A stretch of DNA of 5,265 nucleotides. Origin: Acidimicrobiia bacterium. GTDB lineage: Bacteria > Actinomycetota > Acidimicrobiia > IMCC26256 > BP-133. Position numbers and translations under genes: made by a program. Positions 1 through 4,761 of this stretch are shown in pieces; positions within the stretch are counted from its first letter, which is position 1, and each line of letters opens with the position of its first letter. The notes under the pieces are model-generated. The model made no database searches. It saw nothing but the letters and a program-made list of their open reading frames with translations, and was not told where the DNA came from. Where the stretch lies: the NCBI GenBank assembly GCA_025923175.1, contig JAICGL010000312.1, forward strand, positions 1-5,265, read 5' to 3'.

Positions 1-758
1 AGCACGTCGCCTCCCACGGCCGCCAGAGTACGGACTTCGATTCGACGTCGAGGCCCCCGCCCACCGTCGCCCGTCCCGCGGAGAAGATCGTGCGGGACGT
101 CGCCAAGGCTCGGGAGCTTCACCCGCCTCCCCCGGGGCAGACGGTCCCCATGGGTGGGGGCACGATCTTCACGGAGCCCGTCCTCGTGGTGAACCAGAAG
201 GCCAAGCTCATCGAGCTCAACAACGAGTACGCGATCTACGACGGCAACGGCCGGCAGTTGGGCGCGGTGCGCCAAGTCGGGCAGAGCATGCTCAAGAAGG
301 CGGTCCGGCTCATTGGCTCGTACGACCAGTTCATGACGCACAAGCTCCAGGTGGTCGACATGGCCGGCACCGTGCTGCTGGCCGTCACGCGCCCGGCCAA
401 GGTCTTCAAGTCGCGGATCCTGATCAACGACGCCCTCGGTCAGGAAGTCGGCCAGGTCGTGCAGCAGAACATGGTCGGGAAGATCCGCTTCTCCCTGGAG
501 GCGGGCGGCCAGCCGATCGGTTCCATCAACGCCGAGAACTGGAGGGCGTGGAATTTCTCGGTCAAGGACCACACCGACACCGAGGTGGCCCGCATCACCA
601 AGACCTGGGAAGGCATGGCCAAGACGATGTTCACCACGGCCGACAACTACGTGGTGCAGATCCACCGCCCGCTCGAAGAGCCGCTGCGGACCCTGGTGGT
701 GGCCTCAGCGCTGTCGGTCGACACCGCTCTCAAGCAGGACCAGCGCGGGCTCGGCTGA
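1..758 (+). CDS. Scramblase/LURP-one-related protein with N-terminal DUF2510-type tail (5' partial)
   Basis: The reading frame (codons from base 3) is open to the left window edge, so the true start lies outside; 251 residues are visible before TGA at 756-758. A GTG at 90 could be mistaken for the start, but the upstream codons read HVASHGRQSTD, which matches the end of a DUF2510 domain (the part after the W-DG-x-x-W-T-E motif), followed by a Pro/Ser/Thr-rich linker. From about visible residue 56 (FTEPVLVVNQKAKLIEL) to the end it has the repeating beta-strand pattern of the phospholipid scramblase/LURP-one superfamily (tubby-like barrel), closing with a hydrophobic C-terminal helix (LRTLVVASALSVD), which in this fold normally packs inside the barrel. 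Members bind membranes or lipids; true lipid scrambling by bacterial members is not established. It converges with the next gene, with 4 bases between the stops. Family call is confident; function is inference. Confidence 0.85.
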   Translation, partial: HVASHGRQSTDFDSTSRPPPTVARPAEKIVRDVAKARELHPPPPGQTVPMGGGTIFTEPVLVVNQKAKLIELNNEYAIYDGNGRQLGAVRQVGQSMLKKAVRLIGSYDQFMTHKLQVVDMAGTVLLAVTRPAKVFKSRILINDALGQEVGQVVQQNMVGKIRFSLEAGGQPIGSINAENWRAWNFSVKDHTDTEVARITKTWEGMAKTMFTTADNYVVQIHRPLEEPLRTLVVASALSVDTALKQDQRGLG

Positions 759-762
759 GGCC

Positions 763-1152
763 CTAACCCTCGGAGTCGATCACCGGGGCGGCGAGCTTTC
801 CGGCGGCGGCGGCTCCGGCGGCGGAGGCCAGCACCAGCCAGCGGCCGCTCTTCGGGAGGCTCCCGAAGGCGAGCAGCGTGGCCAGCGCGTCGCCGGCATC
901 GGCCAGGACCGCCCCTTCGACCCACCCCCGCACCGGCGCCTTGTGGCGCAGGGCCAGCATCACTCCGACGCCGAGCGCGAGGTCGCGGGCGCCGAGCGAG
1001 CGGGCCAACAGCTTGGCCCGGGGCTGCCAGGCAAAGTCACGGCCGACCCAGGGCCGCAGCGGGACGGTCGGGGCGACGAGGGCGGTAATTCCGATCGCGA
1101 TGCGTCCGACGGCCACGGCCTCGGCGATCTGGCGGGCTTGATCCCTCTCCAT
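763..1152 (-). CDS. Small DUF4267-like integral membrane protein
   Basis: A 129-residue protein starting at ATG 1152-1150 and ending at TAG 765-763. I see four hydrophobic stretches at about residues 12-32, 52-68, 77-96 and 104-125; the last is a run of Ala/Gly encoded by GCC/GGC-rich repeats. The segment ARSLGARDLALGVGVMLAL (about 50-68) and the later acidic WVEGAVLADAGDAL (77-90) fit the small four-helix actinobacterial proteins annotated as DUF4267 or unnamed membrane proteins; Arg51, Arg56 and Asp57 are the polar residues most likely to be conserved. No catalytic motif is visible and no function is known. It is the last gene of a minus-strand cluster, starting 12 bases after the stop of the DUF6167-like gene with only a weak AGG as ribosome site, which suggests translation linked to its neighbour. 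Coding is confident; the family name is from memory of the pattern. Confidence 0.75.
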   Translation of the reverse strand: MERDQARQIAEAVAVGRIAIGITALVAPTVPLRPWVGRDFAWQPRAKLLARSLGARDLALGVGVMLALRHKAPVRGWVEGAVLADAGDALATLLAFGSLPKSGRWLVLASAAGAAAAGKLAAPVIDSEG

Positions 1153-1164
1153 GAGCCTGGGACC

Positions 1165-1443
1165 CTACCGGCCCGCCTTGGGCTGGTAGTGAACGGGCGG
1201 CGGGTACTTCGTCGGGTCGAGTTGCTCGCGGAGCTGCGCCTCCCGGTCCCGCATGGCCTGGCGGCCTTCGGCGAAAGCACTGCGCACCTCGGTGACCTTC
1301 CGCCCCGCCATCTCGGTCGACCGCTTGGCCGCCCGGGCGGCGACCTCCGGTGGGGTATGGGTCTGCGCCCACTGCCTGACCCGGCGCCGCCCCCAGACCG
1401 CGACCCCTGCCCCCATCGCCATCCACCGCACCCGCTTCAGCAC
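1165..1443 (-). CDS. DUF6167-like small membrane-anchored protein
   Basis: A 92-residue protein from GTG 1443-1441 to TAG 1167-1165. The N-terminus is basic then hydrophobic (MLKRVRWMAMGAGVAVWGRR), a short membrane anchor with flanking arginines. Next comes the pattern THTPPEVAARAAKRS and a charged amphipathic helix (about 42-76) rich in Arg/Glu/Ala, ending in a Pro-rich tail (KYPPPVHYQPKAGR). This order (R-x-x-W anchor with GAxxGVW, then TPxxxAAxAA, then a helix ending REAxLREQL) is that of DUF6167 proteins, which in Streptomyces and relatives lie between a DUF948 gene and alaS. The DUF948 gene is indeed directly upstream with 7 bases between them; AAAGG at 1460-1456 (minus sense), inside the end of that gene, may serve as ribosome site. 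The molecular role is unknown; a cytoplasmic-facing helix tethered to the membrane is inference. Confidence 0.8.
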   Translation of the reverse strand: MLKRVRWMAMGAGVAVWGRRRVRQWAQTHTPPEVAARAAKRSTEMAGRKVTEVRSAFAEGRQAMRDREAQLREQLDPTKYPPPVHYQPKAGR

Positions 1444-1450
1444 GTCGGTC

Positions 1451-1861
1451 TCACGCCTTTCTCCCAGGGGACGACCCCGCGCCTCTGGGTCGATCTTCCT
1501 TCGTCCCGTTGGCCTCCGGCCGCCCCCGCAACTTGCGGCTCACCCGGCTCACTCCGTGGCCGACCGCGAGCACCTTCACTACCGGGCTGGCGAATGTGAC
1601 GTAGGCGGCCTTGGAGGCTCCATCGACCCGGCGGGTGACCGATTCGGCCGCCCCCACCAGGTCGTCGACCCGGTCGAGGCCCCGGCTCGCCTTGCGGGCG
1701 TCGCCCCGCAGGTCTTCCAGGAGCGGCCCGGCCTCCCGGTTCAGGTCGTCGATCACCAACCGGAGCGACCGGAGTGTGCGCAGCAGGGAGACGGTCACGA
1801 TCACGAGCGCCGCCGCCAGCAGGACGGCGACAAGGGTGAGAGCGACCGCGGCCCAGGTCAT
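1451..1861 (-). CDS. DUF948 domain membrane protein
   Basis: A 136-residue protein. The start is ATG 1861-1859: the frame is open further upstream, but the added residues have no membrane or domain character and would run into the opposite-strand gene at 1994. Residues 3-26 (WAAVALTLVAVLLAAALVIV and on) form one transmembrane segment, followed by TVSLLRTLRSLRLVIDDLNR and a long amphipathic helix with regular Leu/Val spacing (about 27-80), the usual DUF948 layout of an anchor plus a coiled-coil-like stalk. FASPVVKVLAVGHGVSRV precedes a basic, Gly/Pro/Ser-rich disordered tail. DUF948 proteins are widespread in Gram-positives and often described as general stress proteins, without a proven function. 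It is the first gene of a three-gene minus-strand cluster. There is no clear ribosome site before ATG, but a TANNNT hexamer lies 7 bases upstream, which would fit a leaderless transcript. Confidence 0.85.
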   Translation of the reverse strand: MTWAAVALTLVAVLLAAALVIVTVSLLRTLRSLRLVIDDLNREAGPLLEDLRGDARKASRGLDRVDDLVGAAESVTRRVDGASKAAYVTFASPVVKVLAVGHGVSRVSRKLRGRPEANGTKEDRPRGAGSSPGRKA

Positions 1862-1868
1862 CCCGGCG

Positions 1869-1874
1869 ATCGTA
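1869..1874 (-). promoter_or_regulatory. Candidate -10 element of a leaderless promoter for the DUF948 gene
   Basis: On the minus strand the hexamer TACGAT (fits TANNNT) ends 7 bases before the ATG of the DUF948 gene, so transcription would begin at or next to the start codon. The bases between are CGCCGGG, with no proper Shine-Dalgarno sequence. Leaderless mRNAs of this form are common in actinomycetes. No good -35 hexamer lies 16-19 bases upstream, so this is tentative. Confidence 0.35.
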
Positions 1875-1914
1875 GAGCCCTGACGGTCACTCTCACTAGG
1901 CGGAAGCCCGGGGG

Positions 1915-1933
1915 TTTGGGGGTGTCCCCCAAA
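1915..1933. repeat. Perfect G/C-rich inverted repeat in divergent spacer
   Basis: TTTGGGGG, loop TGT, CCCCCAAA: an 8-bp perfect stem with a 3-base loop. A further run of five G lies just before it (1910-1914), giving GGGGGTTTGGGGG on the plus strand. It lies between the starts of two divergent genes (1861 minus, 1994 plus), so it is not a terminator of a gene in this window; it would fall in the leader or promoter zone of the plus-strand gene. Similar G-run/C-run palindromes recur in intergenic regions of many actinobacterial genomes, so an extragenic palindromic repeat is the leading reading. A leader hairpin is the alternative. Confidence 0.6.
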
Positions 1934-1993
1934 TTGGATTTCGCCGTCTCCCGGCTTCAGCCAGACGTCGCACCGGCCGAAAGGGATGGTGAT

Positions 1994-2200
1994 ATGAGCC
2001 GAAAGCGGATGTCGGAGCTGAGGTTGCTGGAGGGCCGTCAGGTGAGCGTCGCCCTCGCCGACGGGTCGCGCATCGACGACTGCCAACTGGTGTCGGCCGG
2101 CCGCCCGGGCGTGCAGACCCTGTGGGTGTTCTGCAACGGGTCGGACACGTTCGTGCCGCTCCCCGACGTCCTCGAGGTCTGGGAGCTGCAAGCGGCCTGA
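1994..2200 (+). CDS. Small conserved-type protein of unknown function, 68 aa
   Basis: ATG at 1994 is preceded by AAGGGA at 1981-1986, a usable ribosome site at 7 bases spacing, and the stop is TGA 2198-2200. A second ATG at 2009 (MSELRLLEG) lacks a comparable site. The frame is open well upstream, but that part antisenses the DUF948 and DUF6167-like genes and shows no protein character, so 1994 is preferred. The sequence alternates short beta-strands: EGRQVSVALADGSRIDDCQL, then TLWVFCNGSDTFVPLPDVLE and a final acidic/aromatic VWEL. A G-x-x-V-x-V-x-L-x-D-G pattern near the N-terminus and the F-V-P-L-x-D-V near the C-terminus look like a small SH3/Sm-like barrel, an inference from pattern only. 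There is no signal peptide or membrane segment, so it should be cytoplasmic. I recognise the type as an actinobacterial hypothetical but know no function. It meets the opposite-strand gene tail to tail with 3 bases between stops. Confidence 0.7.
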   Translation: MSRKRMSELRLLEGRQVSVALADGSRIDDCQLVSAGRPGVQTLWVFCNGSDTFVPLPDVLEVWELQAA

Positions 2201-2203
2201 GCC

Positions 2204-2737
2204 CTACCCCTTTGGATTGAGTTCGATGGCGTAGAAGTCGTTCACTCCGAGGGTGTCGGGGAACTTGCTGGTTTCGTGCCAGCCGGACATCCGGAGCCTC
2301 CCCGTCCGGCCGGCGTAAACGCCGGTACCCCTGTCGCCCAGCAGGGTCTCCCCTTCGGGGTGGATCCCTGTGAGGAACTGGTTCTGCCGGCTCGTGTCGG
2401 GGGCGAAGGCCTCGATGGCCCGGTTGACCAGGTTGCCGGAAGGCAGGTCGAACGTGCTGATGATCTCGGCGGTGGTGGCCGACGTGAAGGCGGCGTCGTG
2501 GGTCACCGTCCCGATCTTGCGGTTGGACGCGTCGTAGACGTCGAGGACGTAGGCGAACCGTTCGGGGGCCGTCCCGGCCTTCCGGTTGGCGGTCCCCCGC
2601 ACATGGAGGAACAGCAGGTCGCCGCTCGAGTCCTCCTCAGCGCCAGCCGAGGAGATGGCAATGGGCGAGAGCGGCGACATGAGTGCGATGACGACGATGG
2701 GTAGCGTCAGTAGCCCGAGAGCGCGACGACGAATCAT
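2204..2737 (-). CDS. Secreted dirigent/allene oxide cyclase-like beta-barrel protein
   Basis: A 177-residue protein from ATG 2737-2735 to TAG 2206-2204. The start is set by a strong ribosome site, GGGGGAGGGA, ending 3 bases before ATG; the longer upstream reading frame overlaps the cyclase remnant and is not protein-like. The N-terminus MIRRR plus a hydrophobic core (about 7-28) and A-G-A at 31-33 form a Sec signal peptide with likely cleavage after Ala33. The mature part begins acidic and has the strand order of the dirigent/allene oxide cyclase-like barrel: FLHVRGTANRK, FAYVLDVYDASNRKIGTVTH, TAEIISTFDLPSG, then the diagnostic GDRGTGVYAGRTGRLRMSG (about 134-152) and NDFYAIEL at the C-terminus. 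The G-T-G-x-Y/F-x-G-x-x-G turn is the shared hallmark of this fold. No enzyme activity can be assigned; bacterial members are mostly uncharacterised. Its substrate and partners are unknown. It has its own promoter candidate, upstream in the spacer. Confidence 0.7.
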   Translation of the reverse strand: MIRRRALGLLTLPIVVIALMSPLSPIAISSAGAEEDSSGDLLFLHVRGTANRKAGTAPERFAYVLDVYDASNRKIGTVTHDAAFTSATTAEIISTFDLPSGNLVNRAIEAFAPDTSRQNQFLTGIHPEGETLLGDRGTGVYAGRTGRLRMSGWHETSKFPDTLGVNDFYAIELNPKG

Positions 2738-2740
2738 GGT

Positions 2741-2750
2741 TCCCTCCCCC
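2741..2750 (-). promoter_or_regulatory. Strong ribosome binding site of the beta-barrel gene
   Basis: On the minus strand GGGGGAGGGA is followed by ACC and ATG, so GGAGGG has about 5 bases of spacing to the start. This fixes the start at 2737 and rejects the much longer open frame. Confidence 0.75.
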
Positions 2751-2752
2751 AG

Positions 2753-2769
2753 GGGTGCGGACGGCACCC
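2753..2769 (-). promoter_or_regulatory. Leader hairpin just before the ribosome site
   Basis: GGGTGC and GCACCC pair perfectly over 6 bases around a 5-base loop. The hairpin ends 2 bases before the Shine-Dalgarno tract of the beta-barrel gene and lies downstream of the predicted transcription start near 2773, so it would sit at the 5' end of the mRNA. There is no T-run after it, which argues against an intrinsic terminator of the upstream pseudogene. A role in mRNA stability or translation is possible. Confidence 0.4.
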
Positions 2770-2779
2770 GGCAGCACCG

Positions 2780-2808
2780 ACGATAACTCGATCGAGCTCC
2801 GGCGTCAG
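2780..2808 (-). promoter_or_regulatory. Sigma70-type promoter candidate for the beta-barrel gene
   Basis: Minus-strand CTGACG (2808-2803, four of six matches to TTGACA) and TATCGT (2785-2780, four of six matches to TATAAT, fits TANNNT) are separated by exactly 17 bases. The -35 overlaps the TGA stop of the cyclase remnant (2807-2805). The start of transcription would be near 2773, giving a leader of about 36 bases with a hairpin and a strong ribosome site. Confidence 0.45.
2787..2796. promoter_or_regulatory. 10-bp perfect palindrome within the promoter spacer (operator candidate)
   Basis: CTCGATCGAG is a perfect 10-bp palindrome lying between the candidate -35 and -10 hexamers of the beta-barrel gene, where a bound dimeric repressor would block RNA polymerase. 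Short palindromes of this composition are common in GC-rich DNA, so this is suggestive only. Confidence 0.25.
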
Positions 2809-3442
2809 CCGAGGAGAACGCGTTCCGCCCTGACCTTCGCCCGCCAGGGTTCGGCCGCTGCGATCTGCTCGTAGACGGCGAGAGCGTCGTCCATTCGTTC
2901 GCGGGCTCGAAGGCTGTCGTCGGTGCGGGCCAGGGCGCGGCCCCAGTACAGGAGGGCCTCGGCCTCGTCCCAGGGGACGGCCCGACGGCGGAAGCAGTCC
3001 ACCGCCAGCGCAAACAGTGCTTCGCTTCCCGAGAGATCGCCCTCCGCTGCCCGAAGGGCGGCCTCCGCCAGTTCGAGGCGTCCGGCAAGACCGGCCCAGC
3101 TTTCGCCGGCCGTCAACTCACGGGCTCGGCCGACCTGTTCTCGGGCCTCGGTCAGGCGATCCCGCTCCAAGGCGACCAGACCGAGCCCGACGCGCCCATG
3201 GACCTCGAGCACCCGATGGCTGAGCGGTACCACGACATCAAGGACCTGCCGGTAGCACTCCTCGCTGCCGCGGCCTCGCGAATCAGATCGAAGTGGGTGC
3301 GCCGGAGGGCCTCGGCGCCCTGTTCCCCCAGCTGGCCCAACAACTCAGTCGAGCCCACCAAATCGGTGAAGAGCAGGGTGACAATCTCGGGTTCGCCCAA
3401 ACCCTCCGTGAAGCCCATCGAGGGGAGCTTACGACTCCTCAT
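2805..3442 (-). pseudogene. Class III adenylyl/guanylyl cyclase-TPR regulator, internally deleted and frameshifted
   Basis: Two remnants of one protein lie in different frames. The 5' part (ATG 3442 or ATG 3418) reads GEPEIVTLLFTDLVGSTELL, the opening of a class III nucleotide cyclase domain, with the first metal-binding Asp (residue 27 counted from 3442), and continues to HFDLIREAAAAR. There the family normally goes on to the second metal-binding Asp (N-L-G-D-G) but the sequence breaks off at about 3245-3262. The other frame then reads YRQVLDVVVPLSHRVLEV and a row of TPR helices to TGA 2807-2805, ending in WDEAEALLYWGRALARTDD and a final AAAEPWRAKVRAER segment, the usual C-terminus of large cyclase/ATPase/TPR regulators of roughly 1000 residues. 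Most of the cyclase domain, the whole P-loop ATPase domain and the early TPRs are missing. It could still yield a 96-residue stub or a separate TPR peptide from GTG 3233, but neither would be a working cyclase. It lies 38 bases downstream of the binding-protein gene on the same strand. Confidence 0.8.
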
Positions 3443-3480
3443 CCTTTCGGATCGGGCCGGTACGGCCAGTCGCCGCTGAG

Positions 3481-4671
3481 TTAGCCGTCGACCCAGTTGT
3501 CCCGGGCGTCGAGCTTCTTGTGGGGTCGGAACTTCCCGTCCCGGACGATGGCCGTCGTATAGAGCGTCGATTGGCGGTCGCCTTTGGCGTCGAAGGCGAT
3601 CTCGCCGATGAGGCCTTCGTGGCGGGTCGTCCGCAGCGCCTCGATGATGTCCTTCGGATCCGTGGATCCGGCCCAGAAAATGGCGTTGGCCAGGGTTCTC
3701 ACGGCGTCGTATTCGTACACGCCGGACGGGCCGGGCTGGGCGCCGAACCGCTGGGTGTACGCCTGAATGAAAGTGCCCGCCCGGGGCAGCAGCTCGGGAA
3801 CCAGCGCGGCGGTGGCAACGAATCCCTCGGCAGCCGCGCCGGTTGCGTCGATCATCGACGGGTCGGCGGTGGCGTCGCTGCCAACGATCCGGGCGGGCAG
3901 GGCGAGCTCCTTGGCCTGCCGCAGGATGACGCTCGCCTCGGCCTGATAACCCGCGTAGTACAGCGTGTCCGCTCCGGACGACTTGATCGCCGTCAGCGTC
4001 GACCGGTAGTCAGGTTGCCCGGGTGAGATGTCGTCGAAGAACACGATCTGCATTCCGAGCTTGAGTTCGTCGTTGGCCGATCGGGTCCGCTCGGCGAGGT
4101 AGCTCGCGTAGAGCGTGTTGTTGTGGAGGATGGCCAGCTTGCGGGCCTGGCCCGGGCCGGCCAGGAAGCGCGCCGCAAACGCAGCCTGCTGATCGTCCCG
4201 GCCCGGGATGCGGAAGACCGTCTGCAGCCCGCGATCGGTCAGGGCGGGATTCGTGGCGTAGGCGGAGATGTAGGGCAGGCCTTTGGCGTCCAATGCCGCC
4301 GAGGCGGGGACAGCTGCTCCCGAGCAGTATCCGCCGGCGACGCCGACGATTCCTCGCATTGCAAGCTGGTCGGCAGCGGGGCCGGCCGCGTCGGGATCGC
4401 AGCGATCATCCCCGGAGACGATCTCGATCTTTCGGCCGAGCACACCGTTGGTGGCATTGAGATCGTCGGCGGCGAGTTGGGCGGCGTTGAGCATCTCGGT
4501 TCCGAAGCGGGCGTTGTCACCGGAGAGCGGCACGAGGGCACCGATCTTGACCGTCTCCCTGGCATCTCCGGCGTTGTCCTTGCCGGCCGTTTCGGTCTTC
4601 GGGTCGTCGCCGCCGCAGGCCGCGACCCCCAGGGCGAACACAGTGATGAGCAGCCCCAACTTCGCCCGCAC
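3481..4671 (-). CDS. ABC transporter substrate-binding lipoprotein, branched-chain amino acid (LivK) type
   Basis: A 396-residue protein from GTG 4671-4669 to TAG/TAA-type stop at 3483-3481 (TAA). An in-frame TGA 21 bases upstream limits the start. MRAKLGLLITVFALGVAAC is a lipoprotein signal with lipobox V-A-A-C, acylated Cys19, then an acidic/Gly-rich linker (20-40). Residues 41-375 form a type I periplasmic-binding fold (Peripla_BP_6): VKIGALVPLSG at 41-51, Cys91 in DDRCDPDAA and Cys116 in GGYCSGAAVPAS, matching the disulfide and Ser-containing ligand loop of LivK/LivJ, ISAYATNPALTDRG (135-148) as the second ligand loop, YEYDAVRTLANAI (319-331) and GEIAFDAKGDR (356-366). It should sit on the outer face of the membrane and deliver a small amide or amino acid to an ABC permease, or act in sensing. 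Ligand cannot be told. No permease or ATPase gene is adjacent in the window; downstream lies the broken cyclase regulator. Confidence 0.93.
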   Translation of the reverse strand: MRAKLGLLITVFALGVAACGGDDPKTETAGKDNAGDARETVKIGALVPLSGDNARFGTEMLNAAQLAADDLNATNGVLGRKIEIVSGDDRCDPDAAGPAADQLAMRGIVGVAGGYCSGAAVPASAALDAKGLPYISAYATNPALTDRGLQTVFRIPGRDDQQAAFAARFLAGPGQARKLAILHNNTLYASYLAERTRSANDELKLGMQIVFFDDISPGQPDYRSTLTAIKSSGADTLYYAGYQAEASVILRQAKELALPARIVGSDATADPSMIDATGAAAEGFVATAALVPELLPRAGTFIQAYTQRFGAQPGPSGVYEYDAVRTLANAIFWAGSTDPKDIIEALRTTRHEGLIGEIAFDAKGDRQSTLYTTAIVRDGKFRPHKKLDARDNWVDG

Positions 4672-4677
4672 GCTGCG

Positions 4678-4683
4678 ACGATA
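4678..4683 (-). promoter_or_regulatory. Candidate -10 of a leaderless promoter for the binding-protein gene
   Basis: Minus-strand TATCGT (TANNNT) ends 6 bases before the GTG start, and no good Shine-Dalgarno sequence lies before GTG (nearest purine run AGCGGGA is 12 or more bases away). A CTGACG hexamer (4711-4706) lies 22 bases upstream, too far for a standard -35. Leaderless initiation is possible, but the evidence is weak. Confidence 0.3.
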
Positions 4684-4746
4684 TCCCGCTCACTCATCCA
4701 GGGCCCGTCAGGGCTCCGGAGATGCATAGTGTTGGCGGGGACTGAC

Positions 4747-4758
4747 GAGGAGGGGGAG
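4747..4758 (+). promoter_or_regulatory. Strong ribosome binding site of the right-edge secreted protein gene
   Basis: GAGGAGGGGGAG lies 3 bases before ATG 4762, with its GGAGG/GGGGAG cores 4-10 bases away. It is the strongest translation signal on the plus strand of the window and supports the start. Upstream, ATAGTGT at 4726-4732 resembles a -10, but I see no convincing -35. Confidence 0.7.
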
Positions 4759-4761
4759 CGG

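Noticed and set aside
796..830. GGC-triplet-rich stretch
   Set aside because: It encodes the Ala/Gly-rich last membrane helix of the DUF4267-like protein; low complexity from codon use, not a separate repeat element.
1910..1922. G-quadruplex on the plus strand
   Set aside because: Only two long G-runs are present close together; four are needed for a normal intramolecular quadruplex.
1253..1993. Long plus-strand frame upstream of the 68-residue gene
   Set aside because: It is antisense to the DUF948 and DUF6167-like genes and reads as Arg/Pro-rich shadow sequence, typical of GC-rich DNA.
1862..2191. N-terminal extension of the DUF948 gene to 2191
   Set aside because: It is antisense to the 68-residue gene and crosses the inverted repeat; DUF948 proteins begin with the membrane segment found at 1861.
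2738..3088. N-terminal extension of the beta-barrel gene to an ATG at 3088
   Set aside because: The extra 117 residues overlap the TPR remnant antiphase, have no domain character, and would bury the signal peptide; the strong ribosome site at 2741-2750 supports the start at 2737.
3455..3467. Hairpin GGCCG-GTA-CGGCC between the binding protein and cyclase remnant
   Set aside because: Only 5 bp of stem with no T-run; too weak to call a terminator, and such palindromes are frequent at this base composition.
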